DNA of 64,000 nucleotides from the NCBI GenBank assembly GCA_050299335.1, contig JBNKVT010000030.1, positions 62,001 through 126,000 of the forward strand. The letters are read 5' to 3'. Shown piece after piece: positions 48,091 through 58,325 of this stretch. Source of the stretch: JBNKVT01 sp050299335. Lineage in GTDB: Bacteria > Pseudomonadota > Alphaproteobacteria > Rhodobacterales > Rhodobacteraceae. Every line of letters begins with the position of its first letter. Position 1 is the stretch's first letter. The notes below the pieces were generated by a model, which saw only the letters and a program-made list of their open reading frames with translations, had not been told where the DNA came from and ran no database searches. Both the position numbers and the translations under genes were made by a program.

Positions 48091-48249
48091 CCTTCTCCTT
48101 CTTGAAAATACTCCGGGGGGTCGCCATTGGGAACGCCATCGGTCCGAGTGACCAATGGCGACGGGGGCGTTCGTCGGGAAAACGCTCCACCGGAGCGTGT
48201 TCTGATCCTCCTCACCCCCCGCGGATCGCCCCGCGCAAGCGGGGCGAAA
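48091..48249. repeat. Convergent-junction repeat, copy 2
   Basis: Reverse complement of copy 1 (44491-44650) with few differences, including the AAAACGCTCC hairpin and CGCCATTGG arms. Lies between the convergent acyltransferase and pyrE genes, ending 9 nt from the pyrE stop. Confidence 0.85.
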
Positions 48250-48257
48250 CACCTGCC

Positions 48258-48938
48258 TCAAGTCGCGACGACCCCACCCTTCGACGCCGACCAGCCCAGA
48301 GGATCGCCCAGAAACGCCTCAACCTCCTTCAGGGTCGCCGTGTCGAAATGGTTCCCCGCCCGCGCCTCGGCAAAGACATCGTGCCAGGTGGCGAGATAGT
48401 GCAGCTCTACCCCATGCTTCGCCAGCCGCTGGATCGTCTCGGGGATAATCCCGTAATAGAAAATCACGCTCGTATGCCCGCAGCTCGCCCCGGTCTCGCG
48501 GATCGCATCGACGAAACTCAGCTTCGAGCCGCCATCCGTCGTCAGGTCCTCCACCAGCAGCACCCGGTCGCCCTCACGCATCTCGCCCTCGATCCGCGCA
48601 TTCCGCCCGTAGCCCTTGGGCTTTTTCCGCACATAGGACATCGGCAGCCCCATGCGTTCGGCCATGAGTGCGGCAAAGGGGATTCCCGCCGTCTCGCCGC
48701 CGGCCACATTGTCGAAGGCCTCGAACCCCGCACTCCTCAGCACATTCGCCACCGAGAAATCCATCAGCGCCGAGCGGATGCGCGGATAAGAGATCAGCTT
48801 CCGGCAGTCGATGTAGCTTGGCGAGATCAGGCCCGAGGCGAACGTGTAGGGCTCTTCGGGGCGGAAATGCACCGCCTTGATTTCCAGAAGCATCCGCGCG
48901 GTCAGCCGCGCCATCTCGGCCTTGTCGATAAAGCTCAT
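48258..48938 (-). CDS. pyrE: Orotate phosphoribosyltransferase
   Basis: 226-residue enzyme of pyrimidine synthesis, joining orotate and PRPP. The PRPP-binding motif reads VLLVEDLTTDGGSKL, and the FASGLISPSYIDCRKL and YVRKKPKGYG segments are typical. It starts 1 nt downstream of the pyrC stop region on the same strand, forming a pyrC-pyrE operon. Confidence 0.95.
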   Translation of the reverse strand: MSFIDKAEMARLTARMLLEIKAVHFRPEEPYTFASGLISPSYIDCRKLISYPRIRSALMDFSVANVLRSAGFEAFDNVAGGETAGIPFAALMAERMGLPMSYVRKKPKGYGRNARIEGEMREGDRVLLVEDLTTDGGSKLSFVDAIRETGASCGHTSVIFYYGIIPETIQRLAKHGVELHYLATWHDVFAEARAGNHFDTATLKEVEAFLGDPLGWSASKGGVVAT

Positions 48939-48939
48939 C

Positions 48940-49983
48940 TCAGTCCTTTCGTACCTGCCAATGCAGCGGGAAACCGGGGTCGAACACCGTCACCGGCCCG
49001 GCATCCGTGTCGATCTTTTCGGGGTAAGCGACCGGTTCCGCCGACCGGTCGAGGGTGATGGTCGCCTCATTCGCCTCCAGCCCGTAAAACGCCGGGCCAT
49101 GGAGCGAGGCAAACCCTTCCAGCTTGTCGAGCGCGCCTTCCTCCTCGAAGACATGCGCGAGGCAGGCCATCGTCACCGGGGCCGAGAACACGCCCGCGCA
49201 GCCGCACGCACTTTCCTTGGCCGGATCGGCATGGGGGGCGCTGTCGGTGCCGAGGAAGAACCGCGGATTACCCGAGGTTGCGGCGTCCCTCAGCGCCAGC
49301 CGGTGCAGTTCCCGCTTGGCGACCGGCAGGCAGTAGTAATGCGGCCGGATACCGCCGGCGAGGATGTGGTTCCGGTTCAGGATCAGGTGATGGGTGGTGA
49401 TGGTGGCGGCGATGTTTTCCGAGCCACGCACATAGGCCACGGCGTCGCGGGTGGTCACATGCTCCATGATGACCCTGAGTTCCGGCACCCTCCGCCGGAT
49501 CGGATCGAGCACCCGGTCGATGAACACCGCCTCGCGGTCGAAGATATCCACCGCCGGGTCGGTGACCTCGCCATGGACGCAAAGCGGCACCCCTGCCAGG
49601 GCCATCTTTTCCAGCACCTGCATGACCTTCCGGAAGTCCCGCACACCGGAATCCGAGTTGGTCGTCGCCCCGGCCGGATAAAGCTTCACCGCCCGGATCA
49701 GCCCCGACCGGTAGGCCGAAACCACATCCGCCGCATCGGTCTTTTCCGTTAGGTAAAGCGTCATCAGCGGCTCGAAATCCGCCCCTTTGGGCAGGACAGC
49801 GAGAATGCGTCGCCGGTAGGCTTCAGCATCGGCCGCCGTCACCACCGGCGGGACCAGGTTCGGCATGATGATGGCGCGGGCGAAATGCGCCGCCGATTGC
49901 GGCAGCACGCCTACCAGCATCGCCCCGTCGCGCAAGTGCAGGTGCCAGTCGTCGGGACGGCGGATGGTCAGGCTGTTCGTCAT
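48940..49983 (-). CDS. pyrC: Dihydroorotase (class II)
   Basis: 347 residues. Zinc ligands lie in DDWHLHLRDG, the carboxylated Lys in VKLYPAGATTNS, then CVHGE, MEHVTT and the catalytic Asp in FFLGTDSAPH. Class II (E. coli-like) type. First gene of the pyrC-pyrE pair. Confidence 0.96.
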   Translation of the reverse strand: MTNSLTIRRPDDWHLHLRDGAMLVGVLPQSAAHFARAIIMPNLVPPVVTAADAEAYRRRILAVLPKGADFEPLMTLYLTEKTDAADVVSAYRSGLIRAVKLYPAGATTNSDSGVRDFRKVMQVLEKMALAGVPLCVHGEVTDPAVDIFDREAVFIDRVLDPIRRRVPELRVIMEHVTTRDAVAYVRGSENIAATITTHHLILNRNHILAGGIRPHYYCLPVAKRELHRLALRDAATSGNPRFFLGTDSAPHADPAKESACGCAGVFSAPVTMACLAHVFEEEGALDKLEGFASLHGPAFYGLEANEATITLDRSAEPVAYPEKIDTDAGPVTVFDPGFPLHWQVRKD

Positions 49984-50081
49984 GTCTTCCTCGCTCGTCC
50001 CCGCGATAGACTGAAAGCCCCTCCAAGCGCAAGTCGAAGGCCCCCCTCCTCATAGGTGCGCCCGGTCACGCCGCAGGGGCC

Positions 50082-50123
50082 AGTTCCCCTCTCCCTCTGG
50101 GAGAGGGGTTAGGGGAGAGGGGC
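50082..50123. repeat. REP-like repeat, copy C
   Basis: agttcccctctccctctggg followed by agaggggttaggggagaggg; same sequence as copies A and B around the DUF559 gene 29 kb away. Lies in the 269-bp gap between pyrC and glyQ, which otherwise shows nothing I can name. Confidence 0.85.
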
Positions 50124-50252
50124 GGCACTGAGCCAGACCCTCCCTATTCCGAACAAGGCCACCCCGGACCCTCACAATCCAGAGGCACCACCCGATTGAC
50201 CCGATCCGGCCCATTGCCTAAGAGACCGCAGAACCACCCGGGACCGCGCCAA

Positions 50253-51173
<921 letters not shown>

Positions 51174-51262
51174 CTGTAACCGAATCAACAAAATAATAAG
51201 GTGGGTTCAAAACCGCCTGCCATTCGGATCATGGTCCTGCCAGACAAGCGAGGAGCCCTTCC

Positions 51263-51616
51263 ATGATCCGATCCGCCACCCCCGTCCTGCGCACCGCCGA
51301 CTACCCGGCAGCCCACGACTTCTACACCGAGAAACTCGGTTTCGACTGTCTCGAGGAAGGCGGTGAACCCGCACGTTTCGGCATCTTCCGTCGCGACAAC
51401 GCCGTGATCTACATCAACGGCCACCATGGTGGCGACGCCGCCTACCACCACTGGCGCGCCTATTTCCACGTCACCGATCTGGACGCCCTGGCCGAGGAAT
51501 TCCACACCCTCGCCGTCCCCCTCACCCGCGAGATCACCCCCACCGTCTACGAAATGCGCGAATTCGAAATCGCCGACCCCGATGGCAACATTCTCTGCTT
51601 CGGTGCCGATCCCTGA
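51263..51616 (+). CDS. VOC-superfamily (glyoxalase/bleomycin-resistance-like) protein
   Basis: 117 residues: SATPVLRTADYPAAHDFYTEKLGFD, GIFRRDNAVIYING, YFHVTDLDALAEEF and EFEIADPDGNILCFG are the paired beta-alpha-beta-beta-beta units of the vicinal oxygen chelate fold. Substrate unknown. Placed between glyQ and glyS, 89 nt after glyQ, with AGGAG before its ATG. Confidence 0.87.
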   Translation: MIRSATPVLRTADYPAAHDFYTEKLGFDCLEEGGEPARFGIFRRDNAVIYINGHHGGDAAYHHWRAYFHVTDLDALAEEFHTLAVPLTREITPTVYEMREFEIADPDGNILCFGADP

Positions 51617-51752
51617 GCACGGTCTTGCCATCCGCCCCCCGCAGACGCTAGTCCGGGTCCCGACAGCAAGAACCACGGTCGGGACACATGATCTACCCCA
51701 CTGCACCGATCCAGAGAACCGGCGGCCATGTCACCGCCTTCGGAGACCGGAC

Positions 51753-52217
51753 ATGAGCGGCAAGACCCTCGGCCTCGGCATCATCCTTTTCGCCATCTTT
51801 TTCGCCCTCGCCCTCATCTATACCCAGTTCTTCGCCTTCTATGAACGGGTCTCGGGCGTCCGCGAGATCACAGTCGCGGGGCAGGCCGTCCCGGTCCACG
51901 AATATGACGGCATCGACGCGACCTCCTCGGGCCTGAAGCTCCGCGCCTGTTTCCGCCTTGGCCGCGACGAACGCGACGATCTCGACCCGGTCTCGCTGAT
52001 GGCCCTGCCCAAGCCCCAGGCGCCAACCCCGCTCAACCCGCCCTTCTGGTTCGACTGTTTCGACGCCGCCGAACTGACCGAAGACCTCGCCCAGGGCCGC
52101 GCCTTCGCCGTTCTGGCCGAAGAAAACGAATTCGACGGCATCGACCGCATTGTGGCCTTTTATCCCAGCGGTCGGGGGTATATGTGGCGGCAGTTGAACG
52201 CGAAATTTCAGGACTGA
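51753..52217 (+). CDS. DUF6446-like membrane-anchored protein
   Basis: 154 residues with one N-terminal hydrophobic helix (LGLGIILFAIFFALALIYTQF, residues 6-26) and a soluble domain holding ACFRLGRDERDDL and WFDCFDAAEL, ending FYPSGRGYMWRQLNAKFQD. I recall such proteins as DUF6446, a family placed between glyQ and glyS in Rhodobacteraceae; function unknown. It ends 3 nt before the glyS ATG. Confidence 0.75.
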   Translation: MSGKTLGLGIILFAIFFALALIYTQFFAFYERVSGVREITVAGQAVPVHEYDGIDATSSGLKLRACFRLGRDERDDLDPVSLMALPKPQAPTPLNPPFWFDCFDAAELTEDLAQGRAFAVLAEENEFDGIDRIVAFYPSGRGYMWRQLNAKFQD

Positions 52218-52220
52218 GCG

Positions 52221-54473
52221 ATGGACCTTTTGCTGGAGCTGTTCTCCGGAGAAATCCCCGCGCGCATGCAGACCCGCGCCGCCGGGGACCTGAAGAAGCT
52301 GGTCACGGACGGTCTGGTCGAGGCCGGTCTGACCTATGAGAGTGCGGGCGCCTTTTCGACGCCGCGTCGGCTCACCCTCTCCATCGAGGGCCTGACCCCG
52401 GACTCCCCCGCCCTGCGCGAGGAACGCAAGGGCCCGCGCACCGATGCGCCGGAAAAGGCCCTCGAAGGCTTCCTGCGGTCGGTCGGCCTGACCAGGGACC
52501 AGCTTGAGGTGCGCGACGACAAGAAGGGCCAGGTCTATTTCGCCTCCATCGTGAAGGTGGGCCGCAAGGCCGAGGACATCGCCGCCGAGGTGATCCCGGG
52601 CGTCATCCGCAATTTCCCCTGGCCGAAATCCATGCGCTGGGGCGATGGGTCCTTGCGCTGGGTCCGCCCCTTGCATTCCATTCTCTGCCTCGCCAGTGAC
52701 GAGGCCGGCCCCCGCGTGATCCCCTTCGACATCGACGGCATCGCCTCGGCCAACAGCACGCAAGGCCACCGCTTCATGGCCCCCGCCGCCTTCACAGTCT
52801 CCGACTTCGAGGATTACGCGCAGAAACTCCGCCGCGCCTTCGTCGTCCTCTCCGCCGAGGACCGCGCCGAACACATAAGCCACGACGCCGAACAGCTGGC
52901 CTTCGCCCAAGGCCTGGAGCTGGTCGAGGACAAGGGCCTGCTGGCCGAGGTCTCGGGCCTTGTCGAATGGCCCGTCGTCCTGATGGGCGATATCGGCGCG
53001 GATTTCCTCGATCTGCCCCCGGAGGTCCTGCAAACCTCGATGCGCGAGCACCAGAAATTCTTTTCGGTGCGGAACCCCAAATCGGGCCGCATCGAGAAAT
53101 ACATCACCGTCGCCAACCGCGAGACCGCCGACAACGGCGCGACCATCCTCGCCGGCAACGGCAAAGTCCTCGCCGCCCGCCTGTCGGACGCGAAATTCTT
53201 CTGGGAAAACGACCTCAGGACGGTGAAAACCGTCGGCCTCGAGGGCATGGCCAAACCGCTCGAGAACGTCACCTTCCACAACAAACTCGGGACGCAAGCC
53301 GAACGCATCACCCGCATCGCCGCGCTGGCCCGCGAAATCGCCCCCCTGGTCGGTGCCAAACCCGACCTCGCCGCCGAGGCCGCCCGCGTCGCCAAAGCCG
53401 ACCTCGCCTCGGAAATGGTCTACGAATTCCCAGAACTGCAAGGCATCATGGGCCGCTATTACGCCGAGGCCGCCGGCCTGCCCCCCGAAGTCGCCAACGC
53501 CTGCGAACTCCACTGGAAACCCCTCGGCCCCTCCGACGAGGTCCCCACCGAGCCGGTCTCGGTCACCGTGGCGCTGGCCGACAAGATCGATCTTTTGACA
53601 GGGTTCTGGGCGATTGACGAAAAGCCTACTGGGTCGAAAGACCCGTTTGCGCTGCGACGGGCGGCTCTTGGAGAAATTCGCATAACTCAAATCAATGATA
53701 TCGCGCTTTCAGTTATCCAAATTGTTCTCAGCTCCTATCGACTTCATATGGAGCGCTTCATTTTTCAAGGCGATCTGTCTGCAACAAATGGAAAAGAAAG
53801 CGCTAAGGTTGAAAATTTCGCCGATATAGAAGGGAAATTTGCTGGCTGGGAGCTTAGAGCAACTCGCAAGGACATTTTCGCTGAGAATGACATGTTCGAA
53901 CTGGATGATGTTTTCACATTTAAGATCGAACGACCGGAGTTAGTTTCTTCCGACCTCCTCTCCTTCTTCGCCGACCGCCTGAAAGTCCACCTCCGCGACG
54001 AGGGCATCCGGCATGACATTATCGACGCCTGCTTCCAGCTCGGCGGCCAGGACGACCTCGTGCTGCTGGTCAACCGCGTCAAGGCATTGCAGGCCTTCCT
54101 CACCACCGAGGACGGCGCCAACCTGCTGACCGGCTACAAGCGCGCCAACAACATTCTTCAGGCGGAGGAAAAGAAGGACGGCGTCGAATACTCCCTCGAC
54201 CCCCAGCCCCGCCTCGCCGAACAGGACGAGGAAAAGGCACTTTTCACCGCCCTCGATCAGGCCGAAGCCGCCATCGCCCCGGCGCTGGCCGCAGAAGACT
54301 TCGAAGCCGCCATGACTGCCATGGCCGCCCTTCGCGCCCCCATCGACGCCTTCTTCGACCACGTCACGGTCAACGCCGACAGTGACATGGTCCGCCGCAA
54401 CCGCCTGTGCCTCCTGAATCGTATCCGCACGGTCATGAACCAGGTCGCGATCTTCTCAGCCGTAGAAGGCTGA
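52221..54473 (+). CDS. glyS: Glycyl-tRNA synthetase, beta subunit, with AT-rich internal insert
   Basis: 750 residues; most bacterial GlyS are near 690-700. The N-terminal LLLELFSGEIPARMQ, the VLQTSMREHQKFF block and the C-terminal anticodon-binding domain are normal. Between ALRRAALGEIRI (about residue 485) and LLSFFADRLKVHLRDEG (about residue 578), roughly 53660-53945, lies a divergent segment. In 53701-53940 I count 104 G/C of 240 (43%), against 65% in 54001-54060, with rare ATA, TTA and AGA codons. The frame is kept, so the enzyme should still be made. Confidence 0.95.
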   Translation: MDLLLELFSGEIPARMQTRAAGDLKKLVTDGLVEAGLTYESAGAFSTPRRLTLSIEGLTPDSPALREERKGPRTDAPEKALEGFLRSVGLTRDQLEVRDDKKGQVYFASIVKVGRKAEDIAAEVIPGVIRNFPWPKSMRWGDGSLRWVRPLHSILCLASDEAGPRVIPFDIDGIASANSTQGHRFMAPAAFTVSDFEDYAQKLRRAFVVLSAEDRAEHISHDAEQLAFAQGLELVEDKGLLAEVSGLVEWPVVLMGDIGADFLDLPPEVLQTSMREHQKFFSVRNPKSGRIEKYITVANRETADNGATILAGNGKVLAARLSDAKFFWENDLRTVKTVGLEGMAKPLENVTFHNKLGTQAERITRIAALAREIAPLVGAKPDLAAEAARVAKADLASEMVYEFPELQGIMGRYYAEAAGLPPEVANACELHWKPLGPSDEVPTEPVSVTVALADKIDLLTGFWAIDEKPTGSKDPFALRRAALGEIRITQINDIALSVIQIVLSSYRLHMERFIFQGDLSATNGKESAKVENFADIEGKFAGWELRATRKDIFAENDMFELDDVFTFKIERPELVSSDLLSFFADRLKVHLRDEGIRHDIIDACFQLGGQDDLVLLVNRVKALQAFLTTEDGANLLTGYKRANNILQAEEKKDGVEYSLDPQPRLAEQDEEKALFTALDQAEAAIAPALAAEDFEAAMTAMAALRAPIDAFFDHVTVNADSDMVRRNRLCLLNRIRTVMNQVAIFSAVEG

Positions 54474-54480
54474 CCCCCAA

Positions 54481-54566
54481 CCTCCTTTTTCCAAATACTC
54501 CAGGGGGGTGCGGGGGGACAGCGTCCCCCCGCGTGTCGTCCCGCGCCAGCGGGGCGAAATACCTCG
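54481..54566. repeat. Convergent-junction repeat, copy 3 (variant centre)
   Basis: Shares both ends with copy 2 (cctcc-TTTTT-ccaaatactcc, gggggg and cgcgccagcggggcgaaatacct) but has a different core hairpin, GCGGGGGGACAGCGTCCCCCCGC. Lies between the convergent glyS and bamE genes. Confidence 0.75.
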
Positions 54567-54567
54567 G

Positions 54568-55017
54568 TCAGTTGAACAACTGCTCGGCCGTGAACCCGCC
54601 GATCGACCCGAAGAGCCGTTCCAGGATCCCGCGTCGCTGCGAATCGTTCTCTGTCACCCGCGTGTTGAGATTGATGATCCGCCCGTCCTCCAGCCCGTAG
54701 CTGTTGACCGCCGTTACCACTCCGTCGGCGTCGAAGTCGATCGCCACCACCGTGCGGTCGATCACCTTCGGCGGATGATAGGTCAGATGCTCCACCTGTG
54801 TCTGAACGTAGTACCAGGTATCGTCGCCCAATAGCCCGTAGGTCACCGGCCGCCCGATCCGTTCCTCCAGCGAAAACACTGTGTCGACCCCAGGCAGGAT
54901 ATCGGCCCGCTCGACCTCGTTCGGCGCATAGCCATGGGTCGTCACCCGGGCCGTACAGGCGGCAAGGGCAAGGACAGCGGGCAAAAGGATCAGATACTTC
55001 AAAGTCAGTTTCACCAC
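54568..55017 (-). CDS. bamE: Outer-membrane assembly lipoprotein BamE
   Basis: 149 residues starting with GTG 55017 (MVKLTLKYLILLPAVLALAAC), a lipobox LAAC and the SmpA/OmlA domain: NEVERADILPGVDTVFSLEERIGRP, DDTWYYVQTQVEHL. BamE stabilises the beta-barrel assembly complex at the outer membrane. Divergent from yceD, as usual in Rhodobacteraceae. Confidence 0.9.
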   Translation of the reverse strand: MVKLTLKYLILLPAVLALAACTARVTTHGYAPNEVERADILPGVDTVFSLEERIGRPVTYGLLGDDTWYYVQTQVEHLTYHPPKVIDRTVVAIDFDADGVVTAVNSYGLEDGRIINLNTRVTENDSQRRGILERLFGSIGGFTAEQLFN

Positions 55018-55128
55018 GCCGTCTACTCTGTCGCAATTCCCTTGCTCACCTAAACCGGGTGTGGTCTGTTTTCAAGCGAAACCCAAAGCCATGCCGGCGC
55101 CCATTTGCGGGGCGCCTACCGGAATCCG

Positions 55129-55668
55129 ATGACCGACGAGACCCCATCCGCACCGCCCGAGGCCTTTACCCGCCCCGTCGAACTGGCGCGTCTGCCCAAG
55201 AACGCCCCCTACCCGTTCGAGATCGAGGCCAATGGGGCCGAGTGCGCCGCCCTCGCCCGGCTGTTCGGCGCCCGGGCGGTGCGCAAGCTGCGCTTTACCG
55301 GGCGGCTCCTACCTCTGGATGGCGAGGGCTGGCGGCTCGAGGCCGATCTCGGGGCCACCGTGATTCAGTCCTGCGTGATCACCCTCGACCCGGTCACCAC
55401 CCGCATCGACACTGCCGTCCGCCGCCGGTTCGTGCCGGGGACCCAGCATGACGAGGAGGACGACGAGATGGAACCGCTGGCCCCGGTTCTCGACCTGGCC
55501 GGGGTCGCCATCGAGGCGGTGTCGCTGGACCTGCCCGATTACCCCAGGGCCGAGGATGCGGCCCTGGACCAGAAGGATTTCGCGGGTCCCGGGGTCGAAC
55601 CGATGACCGACGAGGACGTCAAGCCCTTCGCCGGTCTGAAGGCGCTGCGCGACAAGCTGGCGGAATAA
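55129..55668 (+). CDS. yceD: DUF177 (YceD) protein
   Basis: 179 residues. C-terminal DUF177 signature: VIQSCVITLDPV, then the acidic tail and VEAVSLDLPDYP-type ending with PFAGLKALRDKL. YceD proteins are linked to 23S rRNA/ribosome assembly and regularly precede rpmF, as here. ATG 55129 is preferred to an upstream TTG. Confidence 0.9.
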   Translation: MTDETPSAPPEAFTRPVELARLPKNAPYPFEIEANGAECAALARLFGARAVRKLRFTGRLLPLDGEGWRLEADLGATVIQSCVITLDPVTTRIDTAVRRRFVPGTQHDEEDDEMEPLAPVLDLAGVAIEAVSLDLPDYPRAEDAALDQKDFAGPGVEPMTDEDVKPFAGLKALRDKLAE

Positions 55669-55669
55669 C

Positions 55670-55767
55670 GCGTTCGACCTTTGACCTGCATCACCAATCG
55701 CTGCCTGAAATCTGACGATTTCAACGAAATTAACGATACGTGATGCTTCAGGTTAAAGGTCGAACGC
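55670..55767. repeat. Long imperfect inverted repeat between yceD and rpmF
   Basis: Left arm gcgttcgacctttgacctg-catcac (55670-55694) pairs with right arm gtgatg...caggttaaaggtcgaacgc (55740-55767). The middle contains a smaller gaaatc-tgac-gatttc hairpin. It begins one base after the yceD stop. Confidence 0.75.
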
Positions 55768-55836
55768 TCTATTCCGCCGCTTTACTCGCGAAACCGACCC
55801 TGCCGGCACAATCGCCGCGACCGGGCAAGAAAAGCC

Positions 55837-55864
55837 TTGCGGGGCAGAAGTTTTTCGCTATGTT
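55837..55864 (+). promoter_or_regulatory. Candidate rpmF-plsX-fabH promoter
   Basis: TTGCGG (55837-55842), 16-bp spacer, TATGTT (55859-55864); about 110 nt upstream of the rpmF ATG. Weak match to consensus, but well placed after the inverted repeat. Confidence 0.35.
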
Positions 55865-55973
55865 CCGCGCTTCGATTTTCCCTTGCCGGTCCCACCGTTA
55901 CGCGTGACAAAGCGTGCCGGGGCTGGTAGATGCGGGGTCCAGGGCGGAACCCGCGAACTTCTGAGGTTGAAAC

Positions 55974-56180
55974 ATGGCTGTCCCCAAGAGCAAGATCACC
56001 GGCTCGAAACGCGGAATGCGCAGGTCGCATGACGCGCTGAAACCCGGAAATCCCAACGAATGCAGCAATTGTGGCGAGCTGAAGCGGCCTCACCACGTCT
56101 GCGGCGCCTGCGGTCACTATGACGACCGCGAGATCGTCGCCCAGATCGACGAGATCGATCTCGACGAGGACGCCGCCTGA
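55974..56180 (+). CDS. rpmF: 50S ribosomal protein L32
   Basis: 68 residues: MAVPKSKITGSKRGMRRSHD, zinc-ribbon cysteines in CSNCGELK and CGACGHYDDRE, and an acidic alphaproteobacterial tail. Standard position before plsX-fabH. Confidence 0.97.
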   Translation: MAVPKSKITGSKRGMRRSHDALKPGNPNECSNCGELKRPHHVCGACGHYDDREIVAQIDEIDLDEDAA

Positions 56181-56211
56181 GCCTTCTCAAGCGAGGCCAG
56201 ATGCCAAGCCC

Positions 56212-57321
56212 ATGACCTCCGAAACGCCCTCCGAGACGCCTGAGACGAATTCGGAAAGGCGCACCGTCATCTCCATCGACGCAATGGGCGGGGACGGTGG
56301 GATCGAGGCGGTTATCGGCGGCATGGAGAAATCGGCCGAGAAGAACGCCGATATCCGTTATATCGTCCATGGCGACAAGCCGGCCATCGAGGCCGCCCTT
56401 GCCAAGCGCCCTGCCCTGTCGAAGATCACCGTCATCCGCCCGGCGGAGAAGGTGATCTCGATGGACGAGAAGCCGTCGCACGCGATGCGCCACGGCAAGG
56501 GCAGTTCGATGTGGAACGCGCTTGAGACCGTGCGCGAGGGCGAGGCGACGGTGGCTGTCTCCTGCGGCAATACCGGGGCGCTGATGGCGGTGTCGATGTT
56601 TCGGCTGCGCAAGCTTCCCGGCGTTGATCGTCCCGCGATTGCCGTCCTCTGGCCATCGCGTAATCCTTCGGGGCAGAATGTCATTCTCGATATGGGCGCG
56701 GATATCCGCGCCGATGCCAGGGACCTCTTGCAATACGCCGTGATGGGTGCCTCCTATGCCCGCAACGGGTTCGGCATCGCCCAGCCGAGGGTCGGGCTGC
56801 TGAATGTCGGCACCGAGGAACACAAGGGCCGGGCCGAGCTGCATGAGGCCGCCGGGCTGGTCGAGGCCGCTGCCGAAAGCAATGATTTTTCCTATGTCGG
56901 TTTCGTCGAGGGATCGGATTTCGCCTCGGACAAGGTCGATGTGATCGTCACCGACGGGTTCACCGGCAATGTGGCGCTGAAGGCCTCCGAGGGCACCGCG
57001 CTGTTGATCCGCGAATATCTGCGCGGGGCGTTTTCCGAGACCTTCTTCACCCGCCTCAGCGCCATCGTCGCCATGCCGGCGCTGAAACGGCTGCAAAAGC
57101 GGATGGACCCGCGGCGGCAGAATGGCGGGGTGTTCCTCGGCCTGAACGGCACCGTCATCAAATCCCACGGCAGTGCCGATGCCACCGGGGTTTCGGCAGC
57201 GATCAAGCTCGCGTTTATCCTCGCGCAGAAGGGCTTTTCGGAAAAACTTGCCGCGCGGGTTGCATCCGGCCTGCCAAAGGCCAAAGATAACAACCAAGAA
57301 CAGAGCGCAGAGGCGTCCTAG
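56212..57321 (+). CDS. plsX: Phosphate acyltransferase
   Basis: 369-residue PlsX, which makes acyl-phosphate from acyl-ACP for phospholipid synthesis. Motifs: ISIDAMGGDGG, SCGNTGALM, LLNVGTEEHKG and TDGFTGNVALKASEG. The start at 56212 was chosen from the family opening. The C-terminus has a short Lys/Gln-rich tail. Operon with rpmF and fabH. Confidence 0.96.
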   Translation: MTSETPSETPETNSERRTVISIDAMGGDGGIEAVIGGMEKSAEKNADIRYIVHGDKPAIEAALAKRPALSKITVIRPAEKVISMDEKPSHAMRHGKGSSMWNALETVREGEATVAVSCGNTGALMAVSMFRLRKLPGVDRPAIAVLWPSRNPSGQNVILDMGADIRADARDLLQYAVMGASYARNGFGIAQPRVGLLNVGTEEHKGRAELHEAAGLVEAAAESNDFSYVGFVEGSDFASDKVDVIVTDGFTGNVALKASEGTALLIREYLRGAFSETFFTRLSAIVAMPALKRLQKRMDPRRQNGGVFLGLNGTVIKSHGSADATGVSAAIKLAFILAQKGFSEKLAARVASGLPKAKDNNQEQSAEAS

Positions 57322-57347
57322 GCAGTCGTTGGAAAGTCACGAATAAC

Positions 57348-58325
57348 ATGAGCGTAACCAGAGCCGTGGTCCGGGGGTGCGGGCATTACCTGCCCGCCCG
57401 TGTCGTCGAAAATTCCGAATTCGAGACCATGGTCGAGACGTCGGACGAGTGGATCCGCACCCGCTCGGGCATCGAGCGTCGGCATTTTGCCGCCGAGGAC
57501 GAGACCACCTCCGATCTCGCCATCGAGGCCGCGCTGATGGCGCTGGACAATGCCGGGATGGACGCAAGCCAGATCGACGCCATCGTGCTGGCCACCGCGA
57601 CGCCGGACCAGACCTTTCCCTCCACCGCCACCAAGGTTCAGCACGCGTTGGGGATGACGCAAGGCTACGCCTTCGATATCCAGGCGGTCTGCGCGGGCTT
57701 CATCTTCGCCCTGGCCAATGCCAATGCGCTGATCGTCTCGGGCCAGGCGCGCAAGGTGCTGCTGATCGGGGCCGAAACCTTTTCGCGCATCCTCGATTTT
57801 ACCGACCGGACCACCTGTGTCCTCTTCGGCGACGGCGCCGGTGCCGTGGTGCTGGAGGCCGCCGAGGGTACCGGTTTTTCGTCGGATCGCGGCATCCTCT
57901 CGACCGATCTGCATTCGGACGGTGCCTATAACGACCTTCTCTATGTCGATGGCGGGGTCTCGACCACCGGCAAGGCCGGGGTGGTCAGGATGCAGGGGCG
58001 CGAGGTGTTCAAGCACGCCGTGGCCAAGCTGGCGGTGTCGGGCGAGGTGGCGCTGAAAAAGGCCGGGCTCGGGCTGGCGGATGTGGACTGGGTGGTGCCG
58101 CATCAGGCGAACCTCAGGATCATCAAGGCGACGGCAGACAAGATCGGCATCCCGATGGAGAAGGTGGTGGTCACCGTTCAGGACCATGGCAACACCTCCG
58201 CGGCCTCGATCCCGCTGGCCATGTCCGTCGCGGCCTCCCGCGCGACCTTCAATCCGGGCGACTTGTTGCTGATGGAGGCCATTGGCGGCGGGCTGGCCTG
58301 GGGTGCGGCGACGCTGCGCTGGTGA
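57348..58325 (+). CDS. fabH: 3-oxoacyl-[ACP] synthase III
   Basis: 325-residue KAS III, which starts fatty-acid synthesis by condensing acetyl-CoA with malonyl-ACP. Catalytic Cys in QAVCAGFIFAL, His in VPHQANLRII and Asn in DHGNTSAASIP; all three are intact. It follows plsX by 26 nt. The ihfA and MerR genes that normally follow in this family are absent, replaced by a convergent gmd gene. Confidence 0.97.
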   Translation: MSVTRAVVRGCGHYLPARVVENSEFETMVETSDEWIRTRSGIERRHFAAEDETTSDLAIEAALMALDNAGMDASQIDAIVLATATPDQTFPSTATKVQHALGMTQGYAFDIQAVCAGFIFALANANALIVSGQARKVLLIGAETFSRILDFTDRTTCVLFGDGAGAVVLEAAEGTGFSSDRGILSTDLHSDGAYNDLLYVDGGVSTTGKAGVVRMQGREVFKHAVAKLAVSGEVALKKAGLGLADVDWVVPHQANLRIIKATADKIGIPMEKVVVTVQDHGNTSAASIPLAMSVAASRATFNPGDLLLMEAIGGGLAWGAATLRW

